Assembly: GCF_014280965.1 (NCBI RefSeq)
Contig: NZ_JACODZ010000006.1
Coordinates: forward strand, 1 to 64,000
Length of the DNA: 64,000 nucleotides
Reading direction: 5' to 3'
Source: Echinicola salinicaeni
GTDB lineage: Bacteria; Bacteroidota; Bacteroidia; Cytophagales; Cyclobacteriaceae
A model generated the notes under the pieces. The model saw only the letters and a list, made by a program, of their open reading frames with translations, was not told the DNA's origin and did not search any database. The position numbers and the translations under genes are program-made. This document shows positions 53,306 through 61,656 of this stretch, piece after piece. Within the stretch, counting starts at the first letter, position 1. The number at the start of each line of letters is the position of its first letter.

Positions 53306-55023
53306 TGATGATGATTTTGTCAAATCTTAAACTCTCCGAAAAGATAAAAGCAATAATTATTTGCTTGTTATTTACTCTTCCTATTGCGGCTAATTCCCAA
53401 ACTGCCAACTTAAACATGTCCTATCTAGAGGACTATCTCAGAAGGCAGCAGCTTATAGGGAATTTTGACAAGAACTATTCATTTAATATCCGACCTATAT
53501 CACCAAATACTGATGATTTAATACAAACCGATAGTGAATACTCAGATTTTCATCAAAGTCTTTATGGGGTCAAAGAACACCAGTTATTTGCAAATGGAGA
53601 AGGAACAATCAAAATTTTGCCGCTACTCTTTAAAAACCAGTATAATTCCAATTATTCATTTGGTACTAATGATGGCGCGATGATTCCGAATAAAGGGGTC
53701 CAGTCACTCATAAGTGGTGGACTTTATGCTTCTTATAAAGGTATCAGTATTCAGTTTCAACCAGAATTTTTAACTGCACAAAACCTAGATTTCGAAGGGT
53801 TTCAGCTTAAAATGGACGGGTACCATTGGCTGGACTATTTCGAATGGCTTAACACCAGCGATATCCCCGAACGGTTTGGGACTGGGTCTTATACAAAATT
53901 CTTTTTAGGCCAATCAAATATAAAATACACCTATAAAGATTTTTCCATAGGGGTCTCCAATGAGAATATTTGGTGGGGTCCAGGTAAAAGGAACTCATTA
54001 TTGATGAGCAATAATGCACCAGGATTCCTTCATGCCACCATCCACACAAATAGACCGATAGCAACACAAATTGGATACTTTGAAGGGCAGATTTTCTCAG
54101 GAAAGTTAAAAAACTCAGGTTATTTACCTCCAAACCCTGGATTTGTTTATAAACAAACTGAAGCCTATATCCCAAAAAGGGATGAGGACTGGAGGTATCT
54201 CTCAGGCATCACTATCAGCTACCAGCCTAAATGGGTTCCTGGGCTTTCTATAGGATACAGTAGTGTTTCTCAAATATACTATAATGATATGGACAGTTTC
54301 GCTGATTACTTGCCCATATTTAATGGAGAAAAAGGCCCCGCGAATATTGTTAATACAGATCGAGACAAAAGAAACCAATTAAGCTCAGGCTACTTCAGAT
54401 GGATGAGTCATGGTGGACTTTTTGAATTTTATGGGGAATATGGCTCCAATGGAAACAGCAGACAGTTAAGAAATTTCCTCGTAAATCCAGATTTAAATCG
54501 GGCCTTTACCTTTGGTTTTAGTAATCTGATACCACTGAAAAAAGATGATGCATATATACAGATAAGCTCTGAAATGACGCAAACAGGTCAGACGGTGAGA
54601 GAGGCCATTATTGCTGAAAACAGCTGGTACACCCATCCTCACGTCCGTCATGGATACACTCATCTTGGACAAGTTCTGGGAGCTGGCAATGGACCTGGAA
54701 GCAATGTAATTTTCCTAGAAGCCAGCTGGGTGAAAAATTATAACAAAATTGGATTCCAAATGGAGCGTATCGTTTATAATAATGATTACTACTATAACAC
54801 ATTTGAGATCATAAAAGACTATAGAAGGAAATACATAGACTTGGTACCCTCTCTATTAGCAGACTGGAAAATTGATAATTTTTTTATCTCAAGTAAATTC
54901 CAATATGTAAATACCCTTAATTATAAATGGTATTTGGAGAACGACCCAAATCAATATTTTATCGCGGGGCTAGACAAAACAAACTTTGTCGCTCACATTA
55001 GCTTAAGTTATATTTTTGACTAA
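53305..55023 (+). CDS. Wzi-like capsule assembly outer-membrane protein
   Basis: 572 residues. A signal peptide (about 1-31, ending ANSQT) precedes a beta-barrel-like sequence with many aromatic alternating strands; FLGQSNIKYTYKDFSIGVSNENIWWGPGKRNSLLMSNNAPGF is the conserved core of Wzi family proteins, which bind capsule chains at the outer membrane. The C-terminus ends SLSYIFD, an outer-membrane barrel end. It overlaps the preceding lipoprotein by one base and ends at a terminator. Confidence 0.88.
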   Translation: MMMILSNLKLSEKIKAIIICLLFTLPIAANSQTANLNMSYLEDYLRRQQLIGNFDKNYSFNIRPISPNTDDLIQTDSEYSDFHQSLYGVKEHQLFANGEGTIKILPLLFKNQYNSNYSFGTNDGAMIPNKGVQSLISGGLYASYKGISIQFQPEFLTAQNLDFEGFQLKMDGYHWLDYFEWLNTSDIPERFGTGSYTKFFLGQSNIKYTYKDFSIGVSNENIWWGPGKRNSLLMSNNAPGFLHATIHTNRPIATQIGYFEGQIFSGKLKNSGYLPPNPGFVYKQTEAYIPKRDEDWRYLSGITISYQPKWVPGLSIGYSSVSQIYYNDMDSFADYLPIFNGEKGPANIVNTDRDKRNQLSSGYFRWMSHGGLFEFYGEYGSNGNSRQLRNFLVNPDLNRAFTFGFSNLIPLKKDDAYIQISSEMTQTGQTVREAIIAENSWYTHPHVRHGYTHLGQVLGAGNGPGSNVIFLEASWVKNYNKIGFQMERIVYNNDYYYNTFEIIKDYRRKYIDLVPSLLADWKIDNFFISSKFQYVNTLNYKWYLENDPNQYFIAGLDKTNFVAHISLSYIFD

Positions 55024-55041
55024 TTGCTAAGTAAAAATTAA

Positions 55042-55078
55042 GCAAAAAAGATAGGTCAAATCAGCCTATCTTTTTTGC
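55042..55078. terminator. bidirectional terminator after the Wzi-like gene
   Basis: Arms GCAAAAAAGATAGG and CCTATCTTTTTTGC pair perfectly over a 9-base loop, between the Wzi-like stop and the convergent outer-membrane protein stop at 55100. Confidence 0.85.
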
Positions 55079-55099
55079 TTTCATGGGAATACAAACCGA

Positions 55100-56257
55100 T
55101 CAAATAACTTCATTCAGTCCGAAATAAAAAGCGGTCTGGTCACCGAAAGCAAAATCAATCCTAATATTTATTCCTTCATCGTTCATTCTATAACGGATTC
55201 CAAAGCCAGCACCATAATGAAAACGATCAAAAGCATATTGGGAAAGTTTATGGGCTACTTGCCCTGTATTACCAAAAAGAACCATTCCTAGATTTCCATA
55301 CACAGGCAGCCTCATCTCAGCCTGATATACCATGGCCATTTTTTCTCTATATCTACCATCAAAATATCCCCTCATCCGCTTACTTCCTCCGATTAAAGAC
55401 ATCTGCTGAAATGGCGCCTCTCCATCTATAAAACTCCACCAAGCTTGCATGGCCAATATCTTCCTCTTCCCCACTGGAATATATTTCCTCAGGTCTAGCT
55501 CATAGCGATCATAGGTAAATTTACTCCCTAAAAAGGGTTGGAATGTCATCCAAGAGAATTGATGAAAGGAACCTCCCCTGGGCTGAAAGATATCATCTCT
55601 TGAATCATAATTCAATTTAAGTCCTAAACCAGAGACTCGAGGATCATCCGAACCAGGCACCTCCCCACTTTCCAGCATTCCATGCAACTGAGTCTCATAA
55701 ATATTATCGGTTCTGAATTCCAACCTGGGCCCGAAATAAACATTTGGAATGATTCTGCGCATATAATTCAAGTGAAAATAAGCATATCGGGTTGCATAGT
55801 CTTCCTGCTTATCATAAGGCGTATTATTCCCTATGCCATAAAACTTAAAGGGGTAATCGGTCAGTTCTAATCTTGCATTGATATAATCTTTGTTATAGTT
55901 TTTCCACAGATCCAGGTCCAACTCCAAAATGGCCTGCTTCTTTAAAGTATAAATAAAGGTAATAGGCATGGAAGAAGGCCTAAGTTGCTGTGCTTCCATT
56001 TTCTTGGACTTGAAAACCTTAATAGCACCAGCACCGATACCCAAACTGGTTTCTGGAGCATAAGTCACTGCAGGGATGAAAGACCAAGTTGCTGTACTTA
56101 ATTTATTGAGCACATGGTCTACGGTATTAAAAAATTTACTTTCTACCTGCTCATTGTCTACTGAGCTTGAATCATTTTGTGCCTGAGCAAATATCACCCC
56201 GACGAAGGCCTGAACAATTAGAAAACATTTAATTGACCTATAAATAAATTGGCACAT
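55100..56257 (-). CDS. BamA/TamA-family (surface antigen D15-like) outer-membrane protein
   Basis: 385 residues. Signal peptide 1-26 or so (VGVIFAQAQ). The rest is a C-terminal Omp85-type barrel without POTRA domains: SSMPITFIYTLKKQAILELDLDLW, VYFGPRLEFRTDNIYE, LGLKLNYDSRDDIFQPRGGSFHQFSW, MRLPVYGNLGMVLFGNTGQV and YGAGFGIRYRMNDEGINIRIDFAFG. Such POTRA-less Bacteroidota proteins are of unclear function. Transcribed towards the Wzi-like gene, with a shared terminator. Confidence 0.85.
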   Translation of the reverse strand: MCQFIYRSIKCFLIVQAFVGVIFAQAQNDSSSVDNEQVESKFFNTVDHVLNKLSTATWSFIPAVTYAPETSLGIGAGAIKVFKSKKMEAQQLRPSSMPITFIYTLKKQAILELDLDLWKNYNKDYINARLELTDYPFKFYGIGNNTPYDKQEDYATRYAYFHLNYMRRIIPNVYFGPRLEFRTDNIYETQLHGMLESGEVPGSDDPRVSGLGLKLNYDSRDDIFQPRGGSFHQFSWMTFQPFLGSKFTYDRYELDLRKYIPVGKRKILAMQAWWSFIDGEAPFQQMSLIGGSKRMRGYFDGRYREKMAMVYQAEMRLPVYGNLGMVLFGNTGQVAHKLSQYAFDRFHYGAGFGIRYRMNDEGINIRIDFAFGDQTAFYFGLNEVI

Positions 56258-56347
56258 ATGGAGAAAAACTATTAAACTTAAAATCCTTCAAAAATAGCTG
56301 AAATTAAGGGGAATATTATTTCGAAATACTGAATAATATTTTTCTAA

Positions 56348-57040
56348 TCACTTCATTTTCCACAGTCTCCACCATGGGGTTCCTGGAGAATCATGATGCT
56401 CATAATGATATCCAAAAAAATAACAGGACAAAAATGCCCAAAGGTGGTTCTTTGGCAGTGTCCCAGACTTATGTTTATTATGATGTTCTCCCCTGTGAGG
56501 CAAGTAGGTCCCGAAATAAAATAACTGAAAGGTGGATAATATAGCAGGCAACATCCAATACAAAATCAGGTTTTCCACTGGAAAATAAATTTTCAACCCT
56601 TGAAAAGCGATTCCCATCAGTATCAATTGCCCAAAGGTTATATAGGTTTTGATAAAACTCCAGTACCACTTCCAAAATTGATGGGATTCATGATAATCAG
56701 GATCATCTCCTGTAGCCACAAAGCGGTGATGCTCATGATGCTTTGGAAACAACCTAAAATAAAAATTGAAGGAAAACAATATAGCTGCCAACCAACCAAG
56801 TGCATCATTTACCTTCTTATTAGCTGCCACACTACCATGCATGGCATCATGAGCTGTTATAAACAGCCCCGTATACAAATGCATTTGTAATAAAATAGCC
56901 AGATAAGTAAATGGGTTTTGGTAATCAAGCTTCCAAGTCAATAGCCAATAGATCGAAACCGCCCAACTGACTATAATCAGCAAAGCGATCATTATACCAT
57001 ACGGGCCCACTGGACGATTTATTGAATTGGATTTCATCAT
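56348..57040 (-). CDS. crtW: beta-carotene ketolase (CrtW-type desaturase fold)
   Basis: 230 residues from the ATG at 57040; a longer frame begins at 57106 and overlaps ispH by 29 bp, so either start is possible. Membrane di-iron enzyme: the His motifs HDAMHGS, HHEHHRF and HYEHHDSPGTPWW, plus FGTYLPHRGEHHNKH, match CrtW, which puts keto groups on the beta-ionone rings (canthaxanthin, and astaxanthin with CrtZ). Last gene of the carotenoid operon. Confidence 0.88.
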   Translation of the reverse strand: MMKSNSINRPVGPYGIMIALLIIVSWAVSIYWLLTWKLDYQNPFTYLAILLQMHLYTGLFITAHDAMHGSVAANKKVNDALGWLAAILFSFNFYFRLFPKHHEHHRFVATGDDPDYHESHQFWKWYWSFIKTYITFGQLILMGIAFQGLKIYFPVENLILYWMLPAILSTFQLFYFGTYLPHRGEHHNKHKSGTLPKNHLWAFLSCYFFGYHYEHHDSPGTPWWRLWKMK

Positions 57041-57077
57041 ATGACTAAGGTAATCTGCCCATAGCAAAAAAGGAAAC

Positions 57078-57923
57078 TTAATAAAGAAGCAAAGCCTTTT
57101 TAACATCTTCCATCAGCCACATTGGAGTGGAAGTCGCACCACACACTCCAACGGAATCACCAGTGGTAAACCATGAGCTATCCAGCTGATCCGAATGGGA
57201 AACAAAAAATGTATCAGGATTTTTCTGCCTGCAAACTTCATATAATGCTTTTCCATTACTGGACTTACTTCCACTTACAAAAACTATCTTGTCATAAGAT
57301 GCTGCAAATTTTCGCAATTCCTTATCTCTATTGGAAACCTGCCTACAAATGGTATCATTAGTTTGAACTGCAATCCCCCTTTCCTTAAGAATACGATTTA
57401 TTTCATAAAACTTATCGGTACTCTTAGTAGTTTGGCTAAATAGTGTGATACGTTCTGGCATATTCTCCAAATCCAACTCCGTAATGTCTTGAAAAACGAC
57501 GGCCTCATTAGCCGTTTGTCCAAGCAAGCCCTCTACCTCGGCGTGACCGTGCTTTCCATAAATATATATCTTGTCCTTCCTATCATAGGAATTTTTTATT
57601 CGGTTTTGCAATTTTAAAACCACAGGACAGCTTGCATCTACCAAGGTCAAATCATTCTTTATGGCCAGCTCATAAGTTGAAGGAGGCTCACCATGCGCCC
57701 TAATCAACACCTTTTCACCAGTCAAATCTTTCAACTTCTCATGATCGATAATCTTCAAACCTTTAGCTACCAACCTTTTCACCTCTTCATCATTATGCAC
57801 AATATCTCCTAGGCAATATAAATGTCCTTCCTCATTGAGAATATCCTCGGCCATTTCAATGGCATATACTACGCCAAAGCAAAAACCAGAATTTGAATCT
57901 ATATGAACTTTTAAATCCAACAT
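57078..57923 (-). CDS. ispH: 4-hydroxy-3-methylbut-2-enyl diphosphate reductase
   Basis: 281 residues. Final step of the MEP isoprenoid pathway, giving IPP and DMAPP, with a 4Fe-4S cluster. Three Cys ligands are in SGFCFGV, DASCPVV and CGATSTP; also IYIYGKHGHAEVEGLLGQ and LFSQTTKS. It lies inside the carotenoid operon, so precursor supply and carotenoid synthesis are made together. 7 bp after the lycopene cyclase gene. Confidence 0.96.
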   Translation of the reverse strand: MLDLKVHIDSNSGFCFGVVYAIEMAEDILNEEGHLYCLGDIVHNDEEVKRLVAKGLKIIDHEKLKDLTGEKVLIRAHGEPPSTYELAIKNDLTLVDASCPVVLKLQNRIKNSYDRKDKIYIYGKHGHAEVEGLLGQTANEAVVFQDITELDLENMPERITLFSQTTKSTDKFYEINRILKERGIAVQTNDTICRQVSNRDKELRKFAASYDKIVFVSGSKSSNGKALYEVCRQKNPDTFFVSHSDQLDSSWFTTGDSVGVCGATSTPMWLMEDVKKALLLY

Positions 57924-57929
57924 ATCATA

Positions 57930-58637
57930 TTAACCCTTAGGTTTGACTATTGTTTTGCCCTCTTTGATTTTTTCATAAATACTGATATTCATCAACATCA
58001 ATCCCAACGAATAAATAAAATCTTCAATCGGAATGGTAATAATCCTTAAACCTAAGTTTTCTGCATTATCATAAGATACCACTGGTTCAGGAGTAAAAGC
58101 TCCCGTCAATGCTCCATTGAAAAGCAAAAAGGGAATGAGATGAACTAAATAAAAGAGGTAAAATCTACCCAAAATCCTTAGACCAAAATAATAGTAATGG
58201 ACCAGGATCAGCACCGCCACAAACAAAAAATTAACACTTGTATACCATCTTTCTAAATTCATTAGACCTAGCAATACCAACACAATCACCAAAACTAATG
58301 TAAAGGGTCTCGCTATCTTGGCCAGATAATCCTTCTCCAAATAATATTGAAGCACCTCATAAATAAATAGGGTTGAAAATGGTACAATCAGGAAAAAAAG
58401 GCATTCTTCGAAAGGAAGACTTCCCAAATAGATCCCTGTTAAATATCTCGGGTTAAATCCCCAAACGTCCATTGTAGTAAACCACTCGTCCCATACAATA
58501 AAGAGCAAAGCTGTGGTTAATATTGCAGGAAAAAGGGCAAACCACTTTTTATAATAATGCACCTTGGACTCAAAACTCCACAATAAGGGAAGTAGCAGCG
58601 TGGCCAAATTCAAAGCCAAATAGAGATATTTCTCCAT
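57930..58637 (-). CDS. lycopene cyclase, CrtYcd type (fused)
   Basis: 235 residues with six or more membrane segments. Both halves of the heterodimeric cyclase type are in one chain: GSLPFEECLFFLIVPFSTLF and, after the middle, ITIPIEDFIYSLGLMLMNISIYE, the PxE(E/D) motifs. It closes the ends of lycopene to beta-carotene. Between crtB and ispH in one operon with 6-7 bp spacing. Confidence 0.92.
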   Translation of the reverse strand: MEKYLYLALNLATLLLPLLWSFESKVHYYKKWFALFPAILTTALLFIVWDEWFTTMDVWGFNPRYLTGIYLGSLPFEECLFFLIVPFSTLFIYEVLQYYLEKDYLAKIARPFTLVLVIVLVLLGLMNLERWYTSVNFLFVAVLILVHYYYFGLRILGRFYLFYLVHLIPFLLFNGALTGAFTPEPVVSYDNAENLGLRIITIPIEDFIYSLGLMLMNISIYEKIKEGKTIVKPKG

Positions 58638-58644
58638 AAATCAC

Positions 58645-59487
58645 TTATTCGAAACCTAGTTTTGTACCAAAATAAATGCTCATTAGAAGTGATAGTTTTT
58701 TGATATTAGGAACCCTAACCCTTCTAAGGGTAATGGTCTTTGGTTCAAGTTTTTTAATTTTCCTGAAAAGATTAAGGTAATACAAATAGGCAATTTTAAC
58801 CCCTATTTTAGCTCCTACTGGCAATCGCATAATTCCTTCATACGCATCCTCAAAATCCTTTTCTATATCTGCTTCAATCACCTTTTTCATGGTACTGTCG
58901 AAGGTTTGATAGTCGACTCCTGGAAAATACACTCTTCCTCTTTCTTCAAAATCACTTTTTATATCCCTCAGGAAATTGACTTTTTGAAAAGCTGAGCCCA
59001 ACTTACAAGCTGGAGATTTTAATTCTTCATAGGCTTCTTGATCACCTTCACAAAACACCTTCAAGCACATCAAGCCCACTACCTCTGCAGACCCATAGAT
59101 ATACTCTTTATACCTATCATCACTATAAGTACTAAAATCCAAATCCATGGCCATACTATTTAAGAAAGCATCTATCAGATCCTTTTCAATCCCATATTGA
59201 TGAACGACCATTTGAAAAGCATGCAATATAGGGTTTAAGCTGATCTGCTGATCAATGGCTTCATAGGTGTCTGTTCTAAATTTTTCCAAAAGATAGCCTT
59301 TATCCTTGTGATGAAAAGTATCCACAATCTCATCTGCAAACCTTACAAAACCATATATCCCATAAATAGGCATATGAAACTTCTCATCCATCACCCTAAT
59401 TCCCAAACTAAAAGATGTGCTATAGCGACGGGTTACCAGTTTACTGCATTCCAATGTCGTATTATGATATAAGTTTAAAGCGTCCAT
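58645..59487 (-). CDS. crtB: phytoene synthase
   Basis: 280 residues from the ATG at 59487, 4 bp after crtI; the upstream ATG at 59535 would overlap crtI. Squalene/phytoene synthase fold with two Asp-rich motifs, GFVRFADEIVDTFH and VNFLRDIKSDFEERGRVYF. It joins two GGPP to phytoene. The operon context supports phytoene rather than squalene synthesis. Confidence 0.95.
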   Translation of the reverse strand: MDALNLYHNTTLECSKLVTRRYSTSFSLGIRVMDEKFHMPIYGIYGFVRFADEIVDTFHHKDKGYLLEKFRTDTYEAIDQQISLNPILHAFQMVVHQYGIEKDLIDAFLNSMAMDLDFSTYSDDRYKEYIYGSAEVVGLMCLKVFCEGDQEAYEELKSPACKLGSAFQKVNFLRDIKSDFEERGRVYFPGVDYQTFDSTMKKVIEADIEKDFEDAYEGIMRLPVGAKIGVKIAYLYYLNLFRKIKKLEPKTITLRRVRVPNIKKLSLLMSIYFGTKLGFE

Positions 59488-59491
59488 ATGT

Positions 59492-60988
59492 CTAGTTTTG
59501 ATGAGCTTTTGAAAAATGATTTTTAATAATCTCATGAGCTACAACCTGCCCGGAAATCAGTGAAGGAGGCACCCCTGGGCCTGGCACTGTCAACTGCCCT
59601 GTATAATAGAGATTCTTCAGTTTTTTGTTTTTAATTTTTGGCTTAAGCAGAGCCGTCTGCCCCAGTGTATTGGCTAAACCATACGCATTTCCCTTGAAAG
59701 CATTATAATCTTCAATAAAATTACTCTGCGCATAAGCTCTTTTAAATATTACATGTTCGCGGATAGATTGATTAGTAAGCTTTTCAAGTCTATCCATAAT
59801 TAGGTGATAATATTTCTCCTTATGTTCCTCTGTATCCTCCAAGCCAGGAGCAAGCGGAATCAACACAAACAAATTCTCTTTCCCCTCAGGAGCTACTGAA
59901 GGATCAGTTACAGATGGTGCACACACGTAAAAGAGTGGCTTTTCCGGCCAATCAGGATTTTCATATATGGCCTTAGCATGTGGCTCTAATACCTCGTCGA
60001 AAAATAAATTATGATGATGAAGGCCTGACAATTTCTTATCCACACCCAAATAAAAAATCAAACTCGATGGTGCCAAGACGCGCTTATCCCAATATTTTTC
60101 AGAATAATTACTGTATTCTGGAGGCAGAAGGGCTGAATCCACATGATGGTAATCTGCTCCTGCTATAACTATATCCGCAGGCACTTTGCTTCCATCCTTT
60201 AAAAAAACTGATAACACGGCCCCATCTTTAATTTGAAGATGGGAGACATCTGCATTATACACAAATTCAACCCCTTTTTCTTCTGCAAGTGCCACCATGG
60301 CCTTCACTATTTCGTGCATCCCTCCCATTGGATACCAAGTTCCCAATACCAAATCGGCATAATTCATCAAACTGTACAATGCAGGTATCTTTTCTGCTGT
60401 TTGACCTAAAAACAAAATGGGAAACTCCATCAGCCGCACCAATTTATCATTTTTAAAAAATTTGGCTACATGCTTTTTCATGGAGTGAAATATATCCAGT
60501 TTTATCAGGTCGTTAATTATTCCAGGTTGTGCAAATTCCCAAATCGACTGGCCTGGCTTGTATACCCACTCTTGAATACCAACTTTGTATTTTTGTTCAG
60601 CTTGGGACAGAAAATCTTCCAATTTTTGGGCACTACCTTCTTCAATTTGTTCAAAAAGTAACTTTAATTCTTCAAAATTGGCAGGAATGTTCATTTCATC
60701 ATTCTCAGAAAAAATCACCTTGTACGAAGGATCGAGCCTCACCAAGTCATAATAATCGGATACCTTCTTCCCAAATTGGGAAAAATAGCTTTCGAATACA
60801 TCAGGCATCCAGTACCAACTAGGCCCCATATCAAATGTAAAGCCTGCTGCCTTGAATTTTCTAGCTCTACCTCCTGGACCATCATTCTTCTCAAGGAGCT
60901 TAACGCTATACCCCTGATTGGCTAACCTAGTAGCAGCAGCTATTCCAGCAAATCCTGCACCGATTACCACTACCTGATCATTCGTCAT
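59492..60988 (-). CDS. crtI: phytoene desaturase
   Basis: 498 residues from the ATG at 60988; an upstream TTG at 60997 would overlap the sigma gene. FAD-binding Rossmann motif VVVIGAGFAGIAAATRLANQGYSVKLLEK, GPGGRARKFKAAGFTFDMGPSWYWMP, and the C-terminal GQLTVPGPGVPPSLISGQVVAHEI, the CrtI pattern. It introduces the double bonds that turn phytoene into lycopene. Two genes before it in the transcript is the ECF sigma factor; the stop of that gene and this start are one base apart. Confidence 0.96.
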   Translation of the reverse strand: MTNDQVVVIGAGFAGIAAATRLANQGYSVKLLEKNDGPGGRARKFKAAGFTFDMGPSWYWMPDVFESYFSQFGKKVSDYYDLVRLDPSYKVIFSENDEMNIPANFEELKLLFEQIEEGSAQKLEDFLSQAEQKYKVGIQEWVYKPGQSIWEFAQPGIINDLIKLDIFHSMKKHVAKFFKNDKLVRLMEFPILFLGQTAEKIPALYSLMNYADLVLGTWYPMGGMHEIVKAMVALAEEKGVEFVYNADVSHLQIKDGAVLSVFLKDGSKVPADIVIAGADYHHVDSALLPPEYSNYSEKYWDKRVLAPSSLIFYLGVDKKLSGLHHHNLFFDEVLEPHAKAIYENPDWPEKPLFYVCAPSVTDPSVAPEGKENLFVLIPLAPGLEDTEEHKEKYYHLIMDRLEKLTNQSIREHVIFKRAYAQSNFIEDYNAFKGNAYGLANTLGQTALLKPKIKNKKLKNLYYTGQLTVPGPGVPPSLISGQVVAHEIIKNHFSKAHQN

Positions 60989-60989
60989 C

Positions 60990-61499
60990 TTAGTCAACTT
61001 TATAAATCTTTAAATCCTCTTTAAGAATTTTTCTTGCGATGTGAATACGGTTTTTAACTGTACCAATGGGAAGTGCTAACTTTTCAGCAATTTCCTGATA
61101 TTTATAACCGTTGAAATACATCATAAAGGGCACTTTATACACATCATCCAGATTCTCAATACAAGCATTTATATCTTCCAAAGCAAATCCACCTTGCGCC
61201 CTGTTCTCAATGCAAACATCACCAGAATTAATATAGTGTAAATTATCGGTAGTATCTACAAAAGTAGCCCTCCTTACCATTTTCTGATAATTGGTAATGA
61301 AGGTGTTTTTCATGATCGTATAAAGCCAAGCCTTCAAATTCGTACCATCCGAAAACTTATCTCTGTTCGTAAATGCTTTTAGGACTGTGTCCTGAAGCAA
61401 ATCATTAGCATCGTCCAAGTCCTTGGTCAGCCTAAGAGCAAAAGGCTTTAGTGTCTTGGAATATTGGTTAAGCGAGTAACTGAATTCTAAAGTTGTCAT
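60990..61499 (-). CDS. ECF-type sigma factor heading the carotenoid operon
   Basis: 169 residues: region 2 with SLNQYSKTLKPFALRLTKDLDDANDLLQDTVLKAF and TNLKAWLYTIMKNTFITNYQK, region 4 with VPFMMYFNGYKYQEIAEKLALPIGTVKNRIHIARKIL. It is the first gene of the crtI-crtB-cyclase-ispH-crtW transcript. No anti-sigma gene is adjacent. Transcription begins at 61522-61552, next to a set of shared operator-like motifs. It may drive a wider light- or oxidative-stress regulon; that is inference. Confidence 0.92.
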   Translation of the reverse strand: MTTLEFSYSLNQYSKTLKPFALRLTKDLDDANDLLQDTVLKAFTNRDKFSDGTNLKAWLYTIMKNTFITNYQKMVRRATFVDTTDNLHYINSGDVCIENRAQGGFALEDINACIENLDDVYKVPFMMYFNGYKYQEIAEKLALPIGTVKNRIHIARKILKEDLKIYKVD

Positions 61500-61502
61500 G
61501 CC

Positions 61503-61589
61503 TTTGATTATTTTGTTTAATCAAATATAATTTTTATTAAACAATAATCAAATATTTGTTCATCTTTTTTTATTTTAAATTAAACAAAA
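61503..61589. promoter_or_regulatory. candidate operator sites before the sigma/crt operon
   Basis: Three copies of an 11-base motif: TTTTGTTTAAT at 61511-61521 (plus), TATTGTTTAAT at 61536-61546 (minus) and TTTTGTTTAAT at 61579-61589 (minus). The first two form an inverted pair spanning 36 bp, centre to centre 25 bp. In addition TTTGATTA and TAATCAAA (61503-61525) form an inverted repeat over the transcription start. The same motif and spacing occur before crtZ and DUF4286 (63118-63168). Confidence 0.6.
61522..61552 (-). promoter_or_regulatory. predicted promoter of the sigma-crtI-crtB-crtW operon
   Basis: On the minus strand TTTG at 61552-61549, 19 bases, TATATTTG at 61529-61522; the ATG of the sigma gene is 22 bases further. 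It is overlapped by the inverted operator-like pair at 61511-61546. Confidence 0.75.
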
Positions 61590-61604
61590 CAACCTTAAGG
61601 ATAT

Positions 61605-61635
61605 AAAAAAAGCAGGCATTCTGCCTGCTTTTTTT
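61605..61635 (-). terminator. terminator after the MerR regulator gene
   Basis: A 14-bp stem: seven A plus GCAGGCA paired with TGCCTGC plus seven T, with a 3-base loop, 22 bp beyond the stop of the MerR gene. It should separate the crtZ-merR transcript from the sigma-crt transcript. Confidence 0.85.
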
Positions 61636-61656
61636 AATCTAAAATATTTTGCCTCG

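Noticed and set aside
60989-60997. TTG start of crtI overlapping the sigma gene
   Set aside because: ATG at 60988 directly precedes the conserved FAD-binding region and avoids the overlap.
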